A stretch of DNA of 64,000 bases from NCBI GenBank assembly GCA_021199235.1, contig JAJQIL010000002.1, forward strand, positions 1-64,000, in the 5' to 3' direction. How positions within the stretch are numbered: position 1 is the stretch's first letter; each line of letters starts with the position of its first letter. The translations under genes were made by a program, and so were the position numbers. The notes under the pieces are model-generated. The model was not told where the DNA came from. It made no database searches and saw only the letters and a program-made list of their open reading frames with translations. This document shows positions 27,927 to 36,398 of the stretch, in pieces. Source of the DNA: Lachnospiraceae bacterium. Its GTDB lineage: Bacteria; Bacillota; Clostridia; Lachnospirales; Lachnospiraceae.

Positions 27927-29567
27927 ATGAAGAAGATGAAAAAATTAGTCAGCCTGTTGCTGACGCTCGTCATGGTAGCGGCTATGGCGGTGAGCGTGTC
28001 TGCGGATGACACCACTACTTACACAATTACCATTGAGGGTTCTATGAGCGCGTCCGGGACTACGGAATCCCACACCTACAGCGCTTATCAGGTATTTGCC
28101 GGTGATTTGGCGACAGATGGTACTACCTTGTCAAATGTGACATGGGGAACGGGCGTGAATAGCACCAGTTTATTGACTGCGGTAAAGGCGATCACGGACG
28201 GAGATGACACACCGTTTGCCAATTGTTCAACGGCAGCTGAGGTTGCGGAAGTCCTGGGGGGTTATAGTGATAACAGCGACGTTGCAAAGGCGTTTGCCAC
28301 AGCAGTCAGCAATAATCTCGCGGATACGGCAAGCGGCTCCGCAAGCACTACGAACGATTCTGGAAATTATGTCATTTCCAATTTGACAGCGGGTTATTAC
28401 TTTGTAAAGGATTCAGCCAGTTTGGATGGGCTGGATGCAGCGGCAACCAGATATATTCTGGAAGTGGTAAGTAATGTTACGGTGACCCCGAAGTCGGATA
28501 CCCCGACCGTTACGAAGAAGGTAAAAGAAACGAATGATACGACTAATACGACTTCTACGTGGCAGGACGCGGCGGATTATGATATTAACGATACGATTCC
28601 TTATCAGCTGACTGGTACACTGCCGGATGTCCTGAGCGATTACAGCACCTACGCATATACTTTCACGGATACTATGTCTGTTGGTCTGACCTATAGCAGT
28701 GATAGTGTAAAGGTGTATGTGGTGACGGGCGATGATAAGACGGAAGTTGCTTCTTCCGGTTATACAGCATCTACAACTACTATTGATTCTACTGCAACGT
28801 CTTATGCGGGCGGCACCACACTTACCGTTGCAATCTCGGATGTAAAGTCTCTGAAAGATACCAGTGGAGCTGCCATTACGGTTACTTCTGACAGCACGAT
28901 CGTTGTGGAATATAGCGCTACTTTGAACAGCAATGCGGTTATCGGCTCTGCAGGCAACCCGAACGAGGTTTATCTGACATACTCGAATAACCCGAACGGC
29001 AGCGGCACAGGTAAGACTCCTACCGATAAGGTTATCGTATTCACGTATGAGATTGACGCGAATAAGGTAAGAGAAGCAACTGCGGAAGATGAAACTTCAA
29101 ATTCTACAGTACCGCTTTCGGGCGCAGGTTTCACACTCTATAAGTTGGTTGACGGCACCTATACTATTGTCGGCAGTGAGGTTACTGGTGGGACGACGTT
29201 CACATTCCAGGGCGTTGACGCCGGAACCTACAAACTGGTCGAGACTACGGTTCCGGATGGCTACAATAAGGCGGATGACGTGATTTTTAACATAGTAGCT
29301 ACGTATACTGATAGTTCAGATGATCCGTCGCTGTCCGCTCTTTCGGTTACGAATTCAGAGAACACCACAATTTCAGGAGAGAACGGCAGCTTTACTGCTA
29401 CATCAGAATCGGGTATTGTATCTACGGATATCCTGAACCAGAAAGGCTCGGTTCTTCCTACCACTGGTGGCATGGGCACGACGATCCTCTACGTGATCGG
29501 CACGATCCTTGTCCTTGGCGCAGCGATCCTTCTTGTAACGAAGAAGCGCATGAGCTCGGAGAGATAA
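27927..29567 (+). CDS. Major pilin, SpaH/EbpB family, LPTTG-anchored
   Basis: The 546-residue pilus shaft subunit. Signal peptide 1-27 (VSADD). An N-terminal pilin domain ends in the pilin motif VTVTPK, where Lys189 would accept the next subunit through sortase C. A middle domain (DINDTIPYQLTGTLP) and a SpaA-like C-terminal domain follow, the latter with the E-box YKLVETTVP that supports an internal isopeptide bond. The sorting signal LPTTG starts at about residue 510 and precedes a membrane helix and KKRMSSER tail. GGGGAAAGTG precedes the ATG. Sortase C is the next intact gene. Confidence 0.93.
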   Translation: MKKMKKLVSLLLTLVMVAAMAVSVSADDTTTYTITIEGSMSASGTTESHTYSAYQVFAGDLATDGTTLSNVTWGTGVNSTSLLTAVKAITDGDDTPFANCSTAAEVAEVLGGYSDNSDVAKAFATAVSNNLADTASGSASTTNDSGNYVISNLTAGYYFVKDSASLDGLDAAATRYILEVVSNVTVTPKSDTPTVTKKVKETNDTTNTTSTWQDAADYDINDTIPYQLTGTLPDVLSDYSTYAYTFTDTMSVGLTYSSDSVKVYVVTGDDKTEVASSGYTASTTTIDSTATSYAGGTTLTVAISDVKSLKDTSGAAITVTSDSTIVVEYSATLNSNAVIGSAGNPNEVYLTYSNNPNGSGTGKTPTDKVIVFTYEIDANKVREATAEDETSNSTVPLSGAGFTLYKLVDGTYTIVGSEVTGGTTFTFQGVDAGTYKLVETTVPDGYNKADDVIFNIVATYTDSSDDPSLSALSVTNSENTTISGENGSFTATSESGIVSTDILNQKGSVLPTTGGMGTTILYVIGTILVLGAAILLVTKKRMSSER

Positions 29568-29668
29568 GCAAGCGGTCGGCGGGACTGCTTAAGATCTGAT
29601 TTGAAGCAGGTTTAAAGCAGCTATAGGAATAGCGTTATGAATAAGAAAGATTTGCAATAAAGGAGCGG

Positions 29669-29699
29669 TTCCCCGGCCTGCGATTGCCGGGCCGGGGAA
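29669..29699 (+). terminator. GC-rich hairpin after the major pilin (possible attenuator)
   Basis: TTCCCCGGCC (29669-29678) pairs perfectly with GGCCGGGGAA (29690-29699). It has no U tail, so it may be an attenuator or mRNA-end protector that lets some transcription reach sortase rather than a full terminator. Confidence 0.5.
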
Positions 29700-29735
29700 G
29701 CTGTCCTGGTTACTCGATTGGAAGTAACAAGACAC

Positions 29736-29836
29736 AAAAATAACCGCCCCAGTGACCAACTCGTGCGGTTATTTTTATATAACTAAAACTTTAGGGAACT
29801 AGCCGTCATGCTGTACGGGTAGCACTGTTTTTCTAC
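29736..29836 (-). ncRNA. Putative antisense RNA of a degenerate type I toxin-antitoxin locus
   Basis: On the minus strand TTGTAA (29866-29871), 17 bp and TATAGT (29843-29848) form a strong promoter. A transcript from about 29836 would end at the symmetrical hairpin AAAAATAACCGC / GCGGTTATTTTT (29736-29776), about 100 nt. The layout, including CTAGCCGT-CATG and a GTAGCACTG segment, resembles the antisense side of clostridial holin-like toxin loci. On the plus strand only a toxin-like 3' end remains (VLVTRLEVTRHKNN, 29704 on). No membrane-helix toxin ORF is left. Family likeness is from memory. Confidence 0.45.
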
Positions 29837-29842
29837 GACATG

Positions 29843-29871
29843 ACTATATCATAGTTTCTCTGATATTACAA
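29843..29871 (-). promoter_or_regulatory. Promoter of the putative antisense RNA
   Basis: Minus-strand TTGTAA, 17-bp spacer, TATAGT, in the gap between pilin and sortase. Confidence 0.6.
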
Positions 29872-29933
29872 GCTGTTTTTTTGCAAAGTTATATTTCGAC
29901 ATTTTATTTTTACTACAGCACCAAGGAGAGCTT

Positions 29934-30767
29934 ATGAGGTTTATCAGAAAACATTTTACGACGATTTTACTGCTTCTGATTCTCCTCGCAGGTGTGTCCT
30001 TGCTGCTGTATCCGACAGTCAGTGATTACTGGAATTCGTTTCATCAGTCGCGGGCGATCGCGACCTACGTGGATGCGGTTGCTGAGCTGGATGAGGATGA
30101 CTACGAAGAGATGTGGGAGGCAGCAGTCGCGTACAATGAGGCGCTGCTGGAGAACCCGGATCGCTGGAATATGTCGGAAGAGGAAGAGGAGGATTACAAT
30201 TCCATCCTCGATGTGACCGGCACTGGGATCATGGGATATATTGAGATCCCGAAGATCAATGTGTATCTGCCGATTTATCATGGCACGGATGAAGGTGTCC
30301 TGGAGGTGGCGATCGGTCATTTTGCGGGCTCTTCGTTCCCGACCGGCGGCGAGGGGACGCACTGTGTGGTCTCCGGACACCGGGGGCTGCCGTCGGCGAA
30401 GCTGTTTACGGATCTGGATCAGCTCGTGGAAGGCGACATTTTTGTCATGTATGTGCTGGATCAGACGCTGACCTACGAGGTCGATCAGATTCTGATCGTG
30501 GAGCCGGATGACCTGACTTCGCTGGAGATTGAGGAAGGCGAGGATCTGTGTACGCTGGTGACATGTACGCCGTACGGCGTGAATTCGCATCGAATGCTTG
30601 TGCGCGGGCACCGCGTGGAGAATATTGAGGATTATACGGTCAGTGTGACAGCGGACGCGTCTCTGGTGAATGAGAAGATTGTTGCGGTGTGTGTGGCGGT
30701 GCCGATTCTGCTGATCCTGCTGATCGGGGTGATGGCAGGTCATAGAGGCAAGAGGAAGAAGAACTGA
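29934..30767 (+). CDS. Class C sortase
   Basis: Transpeptidase that links pilin subunits. The 277-residue protein has an N-terminal membrane helix (about 8-29), a lid region (ENPDRWNM near 73-80) and a sortase domain with the triad His149 (SGHRGLPS), Cys211 (LVTCTPYG) and Arg220 (SHRMLVRG). A second membrane helix near the C-terminus (about 247-268) is typical of class C. AAGGAGAG precedes the ATG. It is the only sortase in the island, so it probably handles the LPETG, LPTTG and VQTGD proteins, or a housekeeping sortase elsewhere completes anchoring. Confidence 0.95.
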   Translation: MRFIRKHFTTILLLLILLAGVSLLLYPTVSDYWNSFHQSRAIATYVDAVAELDEDDYEEMWEAAVAYNEALLENPDRWNMSEEEEEDYNSILDVTGTGIMGYIEIPKINVYLPIYHGTDEGVLEVAIGHFAGSSFPTGGEGTHCVVSGHRGLPSAKLFTDLDQLVEGDIFVMYVLDQTLTYEVDQILIVEPDDLTSLEIEEGEDLCTLVTCTPYGVNSHRMLVRGHRVENIEDYTVSVTADASLVNEKIVAVCVAVPILLILLIGVMAGHRGKRKKN

Positions 30768-30819
30768 TTCTTTTACTGCAGGATTGCCAGATAGATGGGA
30801 AAAGGACTGGTCGAGGGAT

Positions 30820-33042
30820 ATGAGACAGTTGTTACGGAAAATTGAATACGGGAATGTGCTCCGGACTGCTCTTTCCCGGATATGGCTGGTTCTGGCAGTG
30901 CTGCTCATTACGGCGGGAATGCCGCTGATCTCTATGAATGCTGTCCGGCCGATTACCGCAGGGGCAGCGGAGACGGGCTCGATCACGGTGAGCTTTTCGG
31001 AAGAGGCAAAGAGCGCGGTGCAGGGCGTGACGATGACACTGTATCAGGTGGCTTCCGGCGGGAGCGACAGCTTTACGGTGAGCGGTGCGTTTGCAGACAG
31101 CGGGATCACGATCCCGTCGATGAATGACGCCGACGGCGTGGAGAAGGCAGCGGAGCAGCTGGCCGCGTATGCGAAAGAAAATAATATTTCCGGCACAGAG
31201 AAGCAGGTGAGCGCGGAGGGAACGGTATCGTTTGACGGCCTTTCTCCGGCTTTGTATCTGATCGTGCAGACCTCCGGGACGGATGCGATCGTGATCCAGA
31301 AGGTAATGGCGCCGATTCCCTATATGACGGATTCGGGCACGGAATCTTATAATGCTTTGCTTAGCCCGAAGTATGAGATTCCTGCGGGCGCGGTGATATT
31401 AAATAAGGTAGACGACAGCGGCGCGGCGGTGTCCGGTGCGGTATTTTCGCTGCAGAAGAAGACCTATATCACTTCGGATGGTGAGACGGATTCCGGCGCG
31501 GAGACCGGGCAGGATGTGAACGGGCGCTATTACTGGGAGGATGTGCAGACGGGGCTGACCACGGACGCGAACGGGCAGATTTCCGCGTCCCCGCTGATTT
31601 ATGGCGTTTACCGGTTCGTTGAGACGATGGTGCCGGAAGGTTTTGTAAAGAGTCCGGCGACGGTGTTTTTTGAGGTCAGTGAAGACGGAACGGTCGAACT
31701 GTCCGGCGGCGTTTATAAGGCGGCGTCAGGCACGGTGCAGGAGCTGACCGTGGTGAACACGCGCACGCAGGTGATCATCAATAAGGTGGATGAAGCTCAG
31801 CAGGCGGTGGCCGGAGCGAAGCTGGTCATTAAGGATGCGAAAGGCCATGTGATCTATGACGCGGACGGCACTACGGCGAAATATACGCTTACGACGACCT
31901 CCGGTACGGATATTCTCTATCAGCTTCCGGCAGGCACCTATTACTTAAGCGAGGTGGAGCAGCCGGATGGCTACAAGTACGCGAAGGATGTCCAGTTTGT
32001 CGTCAGCGACGAAGAGGGCGCGGTAAATACTGTGACAATGGAAGATCCCACCGCGGTGACTCCGGAGACGGAGACGCCGTCTCAGACGAATGAGGAGAAT
32101 CCGCAGGTGACGGAGGGTTCGATCACAGTCACAAAGTCTCTGATGCTCTCGGATGAGACACACCTGATCGCGGAAGACGCGGTCTACTATGTGGCTCTGT
32201 TTGAAGATCAGAGCTGTACGGTGCGTGTGTCCGCGGTGAAGGCGATCACCTATTCGAACACGGGCGTCAGCTCAGTGACCTTCGAGGGACTGGATCTGGA
32301 TACGACTTACTATGTTGCAGAGACCGACGCGTACGGTGAAGTGCTTGTAAGCGGGAAGACCGCGGATAAGGTCGTTTATGTACCGGTGTATCCGACGGAT
32401 ACGTCTGTGACGCTTAACACGCAGAATTACGATGTGGAATTCTCGTTTGCGAATGAATTTTATGATCTGCCGTATGAGTATTACTACGGCGGGGAACTGA
32501 CGATCACAAAGCGCACGCTGATGGGCGGCGAGGAATATAGCACGGACGGTGTCTTCTATGCGAGGGTATTCTCGGATTCCGCGTATACGACGCCTGTGAG
32601 CGACGTGCTTACGCTGGATATGTCCGGCTCAAGCAGCGTTACCGTGACCGTGGAGGTGAGCGTTGGCGGCAGCACGGACGACAGCCGGACCTATTATGTG
32701 ACGGAGACCGACAGCGAGGGCAATCCGCTGAATGGTGAGACAGATCTGCCATTCACGATGACGGTCGATAAAAATTCTGTGACCATGTCCTATGACCATG
32801 CATCGGAGACGGTGACGATCACGAACTCGTTTGAAAATGAAGAGAGCTATGAGGAATTCGAGGAGAATATAACGACTACCGAAGAAGATGACGAAGAGAG
32901 CAGCACGTCTGAGACAAACGCACAGGCGGTGCAGACCGGTGATGAAACGCCCATCGCGCGTATGACGGCTCTGATGCTTGCGGCTCTGACGGTACTCCTT
33001 GCGGGCATGGCAGGCGCAGTGCTCCGCCGCAGAAGACAATGA
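30820..33042 (+). CDS. Pilin-like SpaA/Cna-B protein with VQTGD sorting signal
   Basis: A 740-residue probable minor pilin. Signal peptide/anchor about 20-45 (ending ITAGAAE). An N-terminal pilin-type domain (SITVSFSEEAKSAVQGV) is followed by two SpaA domains with E-boxes (YRFVETMVPEGF; YYLSEVEQPDGY) and two beta domains of another type (SITVTKSLMLSDE; ELTITKRTLMGGE). A D/E/T spacer leads to VQTGDETP, a membrane helix and RRRRQ, in place of LPXTG. The frame extends to a TTG at 30784. I chose the ATG at 30820, which gives a proper signal peptide, though its ribosome site is weak. Confidence 0.85.
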   Translation: MRQLLRKIEYGNVLRTALSRIWLVLAVLLITAGMPLISMNAVRPITAGAAETGSITVSFSEEAKSAVQGVTMTLYQVASGGSDSFTVSGAFADSGITIPSMNDADGVEKAAEQLAAYAKENNISGTEKQVSAEGTVSFDGLSPALYLIVQTSGTDAIVIQKVMAPIPYMTDSGTESYNALLSPKYEIPAGAVILNKVDDSGAAVSGAVFSLQKKTYITSDGETDSGAETGQDVNGRYYWEDVQTGLTTDANGQISASPLIYGVYRFVETMVPEGFVKSPATVFFEVSEDGTVELSGGVYKAASGTVQELTVVNTRTQVIINKVDEAQQAVAGAKLVIKDAKGHVIYDADGTTAKYTLTTTSGTDILYQLPAGTYYLSEVEQPDGYKYAKDVQFVVSDEEGAVNTVTMEDPTAVTPETETPSQTNEENPQVTEGSITVTKSLMLSDETHLIAEDAVYYVALFEDQSCTVRVSAVKAITYSNTGVSSVTFEGLDLDTTYYVAETDAYGEVLVSGKTADKVVYVPVYPTDTSVTLNTQNYDVEFSFANEFYDLPYEYYYGGELTITKRTLMGGEEYSTDGVFYARVFSDSAYTTPVSDVLTLDMSGSSSVTVTVEVSVGGSTDDSRTYYVTETDSEGNPLNGETDLPFTMTVDKNSVTMSYDHASETVTITNSFENEESYEEFEENITTTEEDDEESSTSETNAQAVQTGDETPIARMTALMLAALTVLLAGMAGAVLRRRRQ

Positions 33043-33111
33043 AGGGCATTCCTGACAGGTTTTTCATGATATTATGAATGTTTCCCCTGCCTTTGAGATA
33101 ATGAAACAGCC

Positions 33112-33149
33112 AGGCTTCCGGCACATGATTGTGTCAGAAGCCTTCTTTT
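33112..33149 (+). terminator. Terminator of the pilus island
   Basis: AGGCTTC-GGCACA pairs with TGTGTC-GAAGCCT around TGAT, followed by TCTTTTG, 70 bp after the last pilin gene. Confidence 0.85.
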
Positions 33150-33152
33150 GCC

Positions 33153-33181
33153 TTGTAAAGAAGATGTATTTATGTTATTCT
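33153..33181 (+). promoter_or_regulatory. Possible promoter of the AAA-ATPase-like gene
   Basis: TTGTAA (33153-33158), 17 bp, TATTCT (33176-33181), just after the island terminator. Confidence 0.5.
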
Positions 33182-33196
33182 GATTGTAATTACAGA

Positions 33197-33223
33197 GTAA
33201 CGATTAAGATACGGAACAGTTAC
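33197..33223 (+). repeat. 27-bp palindromic motif before the AAA gene
   Basis: 27 bp with arm GTAAC on the left and GGAACAGTTAC on the right, matching the consensus copies in length and at both ends. It lies 79 bp before the AAA-gene start. Confidence 0.7.
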
Positions 33224-33301
33224 AATGCAAAAATTTTTGCTGCCTCTGAAAAAGGTTTATAAAAAGTTTTTACAGCAGACGAAAAGATGGGAGAATGTCA
33301 G

Positions 33302-34214
33302 ATGGCTAAATCTTTTAATGTGAGCGGCACCTGTCTGCCGGACAGACATTATATGGTTGATCTGGGCTCCAGACTGGCTGCGGTTAAGAATATGGTTGAT
33401 GCGGGGGATTATTTTACTATCAATCGTGCAAGACAGTATGGTAAGACGACGATCCTGAATGCCCTGGCGGGTTACCTGAAGCCATATTATTCTGTAATCA
33501 GTCTGGACTTTCAGGGACTTTCTTATACTGATTTTGAGTCGGAAGACCGTTTTGTGTCAGCCGTATCCAGACAGATTTTACTGGTAGTGGAGGAGGAATT
33601 GTCTGCTGATGCGGAGCATGAATTGAGACAGTATGCGGACGACCCATCAGGCGGTGCGTCCCTTTCCAGGTTTTTTTCTCATTGACCGGTTTGTGCCGGA
33701 AATCTCAGAAGAATATCGTGCTTTTGATTGATGAGGTAGATTCTGCCTCGAATAATCAGGTCTTTCTTGATTTCCTGGCTCAGCTTCGCTTTTACTATTT
33801 GAAAAGACCGGGAGTAAAGACATTTCAGTCTGTTATTCTGGCCGGTGTATATGATATAAAGAATTTAAAACAGAAGATTCATCCGGAATCAGAATCCAGA
33901 TACAACAGTCCGTGGAATATTGCTGTGGATTTTACGGTTGATATGAGCTTTTCACCAAAAGATATTATTTCCATGCTTTCACAGTATGAAGCTGACTGGA
34001 ATACAGGGATGAATATGGACAGGATCAGTCAGCTGCTCTATGATTATACGATGGGGTATCCGTTTCTTGTTTCGAGACTGTGCCAGATCATGGCACGGAA
34101 TGTGACGGAATACAGTACAAGGGATGAAAAGAAAGAAAGCTGGGATGATGAAGCGTTTCAGAGAGCTGTACGGGAACTTTTAAGGACACCGAATACGCTT
34201 TTTGATGATATGAG
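33302..34214 (+). pseudogene. AAA-ATPase-like gene, 5' part: frameshifted and split by a transposon
   Basis: Encodes the front of a protein of the AAA-ATPase-like/PD-(D/E)XK nuclease family common in gut clostridia. The first frame reads from MAKSFNVSGTCLPDRHYMVDL through the P-loop region RQYGKTTILNAL and stops after LSRFFSH. The second frame resumes at once with LTGLCRKSQKNIVLLIDEVDSA (Walker B). The switch lies in a run of seven Ts (33671-33677): five or eight would restore the frame. The reading continues to NTLFDDMS and is then broken by the element starting at 34215. The 3' remainder is at 38065-38408. GGGAGA precedes the ATG. Confidence 0.88.
34208..34214 (+). repeat. Target-site duplication, left copy (ATATGAG)
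   Basis: ATATGAG stands directly before the element and again at 38065-38071 directly after it. A shared next base T makes an 8-bp reading possible. Confidence 0.85.
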
Positions 34215-34252
34215 TGTTGTTGCTAAACTCAAATGACCAGAAATAGATTTGC

Positions 34253-34281
34253 TTGACTGTCCCTGATTTGCTCTATATACT
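34253..34281 (+). promoter_or_regulatory. Transposon promoter near the left end
   Basis: TTGACT (34253-34258), a 17-bp spacer and TATACT (34276-34281). Downstream, ATCCCAGGG (about 34304-34313) pairs with CCCTGGGAT (about 34332-34340), a hairpin just before the first gene that could limit its expression. Confidence 0.7.
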
Positions 34282-34357
34282 GTCATTTAGTATATAGAAA
34301 GGAATCCCAGGGTACCCTCCTGCCAGATCGTCCCCTGGGATCGTGGTTCTTACAACC

Positions 34358-34900
34358 ATGGTCATTTTAACAGAATATCGTATTGAATGCAATGATGAAG
34401 AAGAGAAAATTTTTGTGATAATCAGTCTGGCTGTATCTTATTGTCCCATATGTGGTGAACCTCTTGGTTATAGAGATACCTGCATACGGTATCTGTTAAG
34501 AGAAGGCGGTGAAAGAGAGACTTACATTATACCCAGGGGCAAATGTGGTAAATGTGGTACGATCTACAGGATGCTCCCGGATATCGCAGCTCCTTATAAA
34601 CAGTACGCGGCTGAGGTTATATCTGGTGTGTTGGATGAAGTTATCCAGCCAGAGGATGAAGATTCTGCTGATTATCCGTGTGAAGTGACCATGCAGAGAT
34701 GGCATCACTGGTTAATGGCTAATGAACTCAGGATCGATGGTTATCTGAAATCAACCGGGCACCGCATTCTGGGCTTCAGCGAAGAATTCCTGATGTCTGA
34801 TATTTCCCTGCTCAGACAACTGCGCAACAGTTGCCCCGCATGGTTGGAGACAATCCTCAGATTTATATACAACTCAGGTGGTTTTTTGGTCCCTGCCTGA
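34358..34900 (+). CDS. DUF6431 protein of the transposon
   Basis: A 180-residue protein, likely zinc-binding: CPICGEPLGYRDTC near the N-terminus and CGKCG after a short strand give four to five cysteines. The rest is helical (IAAPYKQYAAEVISGVL, EVTMQRWHHWLM) and resembles a DNA-binding accessory to the transposase. I chose the ATG at 34358. A GTG at 34343 is also possible. No good ribosome site is seen and a hairpin sits just upstream. The family name is from memory of such three-gene elements. Its role in transposition is unknown. Confidence 0.7.
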   Translation: MVILTEYRIECNDEEEKIFVIISLAVSYCPICGEPLGYRDTCIRYLLREGGERETYIIPRGKCGKCGTIYRMLPDIAAPYKQYAAEVISGVLDEVIQPEDEDSADYPCEVTMQRWHHWLMANELRIDGYLKSTGHRILGFSEEFLMSDISLLRQLRNSCPAWLETILRFIYNSGGFLVPA

Positions 34901-34988
34901 GGACCAGTTTTTGCACTGACTTTGTTTTGTTGTCCTCCGGGGGATGTGTTAGTCTGTTCCCATCAACCAAAAGAAGGAGGAACAGACT

Positions 34989-36398
34989 TTGGAAACAAAA
35001 GAAACCAGCAGCTGGCAGGATGACACTGCCCTGGAACGTTTTAAGCTTATTTCCCCATTGCTGGATGAAAGCCTGGATGAGGCAAAGCTGATTGCCCTGC
35101 GGAAAGAAATCTCAAGCCAGAACGAGATCTCCGTCAGGAGCCTGCGCCGGTATGAATCTTACTACAGGGAAAGTGGTTTTTCAGGACTGAGACCGAAGAA
35201 CCGGGCACAGAGGCGTTCACAGAAGCTCCCAGATAACTTTGACGAGCTTGTAGCGGAAGCAATCCAGCTTAAGCGGGAAGTGCCGGAGCGTTCTGTGTCA
35301 CAGATCATCTACATTCTGGAACTGGAAGGGCGAGTGGAACCCGGCAGGCTGAAGCGTTCCACCATGCAGAGGCATCTTTATAAGGCCGGGTTCGGTGAAC
35401 GCCAGATGCAGATGTACAAGGACGCGAGGAAAAGTTCTTCGAAGCGTTTTTGTAAGCCGAACCGGATGATGCTTGTACAGGCAGACATTAAATATGGCCC
35501 GAAACTCCCTATTGGAAAAAAAGGTGCAATGGTGCAGACTTACCTGTCATCGGTCATGGATGACCACTCCCGGTATATCCTGCAGGCGCAGTTTTACGAT
35601 AATCAGGAAGAAACCATCGTGGAGGATACATTCCGCAAGGCAATCCTCAAGCATGGGAAATTTGATTCCGGGTATTGCGATCACGGAAGCCAGTATATTT
35701 CGAAACAGTTAAAATTATCCTTGTCGAAGCTTGGCATAAATGTAAAATATGCACCTGTTAGAAATGGGGCTGCCAAAGGAAAAATCGAAAAATATCATCA
35801 GATCGTAGACGGATTTACTGCGGAGGCAAAGGCGCATAAAATCCGGACACTGGAGGAACTGAACCGGTATTGGGAAATCTATCTGGAGGAGTACTATCAC
35901 AACAAGCCCCATGACGGCATCCGTGAGTATTATGAAAGCACCGGGAACCCGGTGCCTGAAAAGGGCATTTCACCGCAGCAGGAATGGAACCGGGATACCA
36001 GACCGCTGACATTTCTTGATGCGTCTGTAGTTGCGGAAGCATTCCTGCACCATGAACAGCGCCTTGTGGACAAAGGAGCATGTATCAGTTTTAAGGGGAA
36101 AAAATATGAAACGAAGCCGTCGCTGATTGGATGTAAAGTAGAAATTTCTTACGATCCCGCATCACCGGAAACCATCACGGTCAGCTATGCCGGAATGGAG
36201 CCGTTCACTGCAGAACCTGTGAAGATTGGATCTTACTGTTCCAGGAAACCGGCTATCCCTGCTTCGATGCAGGAAACGGAAGTGGAATCCTCCCGGTTTC
36301 TTACGGCATTGGAGAAAAAGCATGAAAAGAGCAGGGAGCACTACGCGAATGCGATCTCCTTTGGGGCATACAGGAAGGACGGTGACGGTCATGTATAA
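34989..36398 (+). CDS. DDE-type transposase (TniA/Mu-type integrase core)
   Basis: The 469-residue enzyme that cuts and joins the element ends. N-terminal helix-turn-helix region (about 20-60: ISVRSLRRYESYYRESGFSG) and a second DNA-binding segment (about 85-115) lead into an rve core. The acidic triad is visible as VQADIKYG, YCDHGSQYIS and KGKIEKYH. A Mu-C-like beta-barrel follows (ISFKGKKYETKP). The start is TTG with AAGGAGGA 8 nt upstream. The end overlaps the ExeA-type gene by 8 bp, which suggests coupled translation of transposase and ATPase. Confidence 0.9.
   Translation: METKETSSWQDDTALERFKLISPLLDESLDEAKLIALRKEISSQNEISVRSLRRYESYYRESGFSGLRPKNRAQRRSQKLPDNFDELVAEAIQLKREVPERSVSQIIYILELEGRVEPGRLKRSTMQRHLYKAGFGERQMQMYKDARKSSSKRFCKPNRMMLVQADIKYGPKLPIGKKGAMVQTYLSSVMDDHSRYILQAQFYDNQEETIVEDTFRKAILKHGKFDSGYCDHGSQYISKQLKLSLSKLGINVKYAPVRNGAAKGKIEKYHQIVDGFTAEAKAHKIRTLEELNRYWEIYLEEYYHNKPHDGIREYYESTGNPVPEKGISPQQEWNRDTRPLTFLDASVVAEAFLHHEQRLVDKGACISFKGKKYETKPSLIGCKVEISYDPASPETITVSYAGMEPFTAEPVKIGSYCSRKPAIPASMQETEVESSRFLTALEKKHEKSREHYANAISFGAYRKDGDGHV

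Noticed and set aside
33682-34236. Separate gene starting with TTG at 33682
   Set aside because: It continues the AAA-ATPase-like protein after a poly-T frameshift, and has no ribosome site.
34831-35091. Frame overlapping the DUF6431 and transposase genes
   Set aside because: Overlaps two well-supported genes and has no ribosome site or family resemblance.
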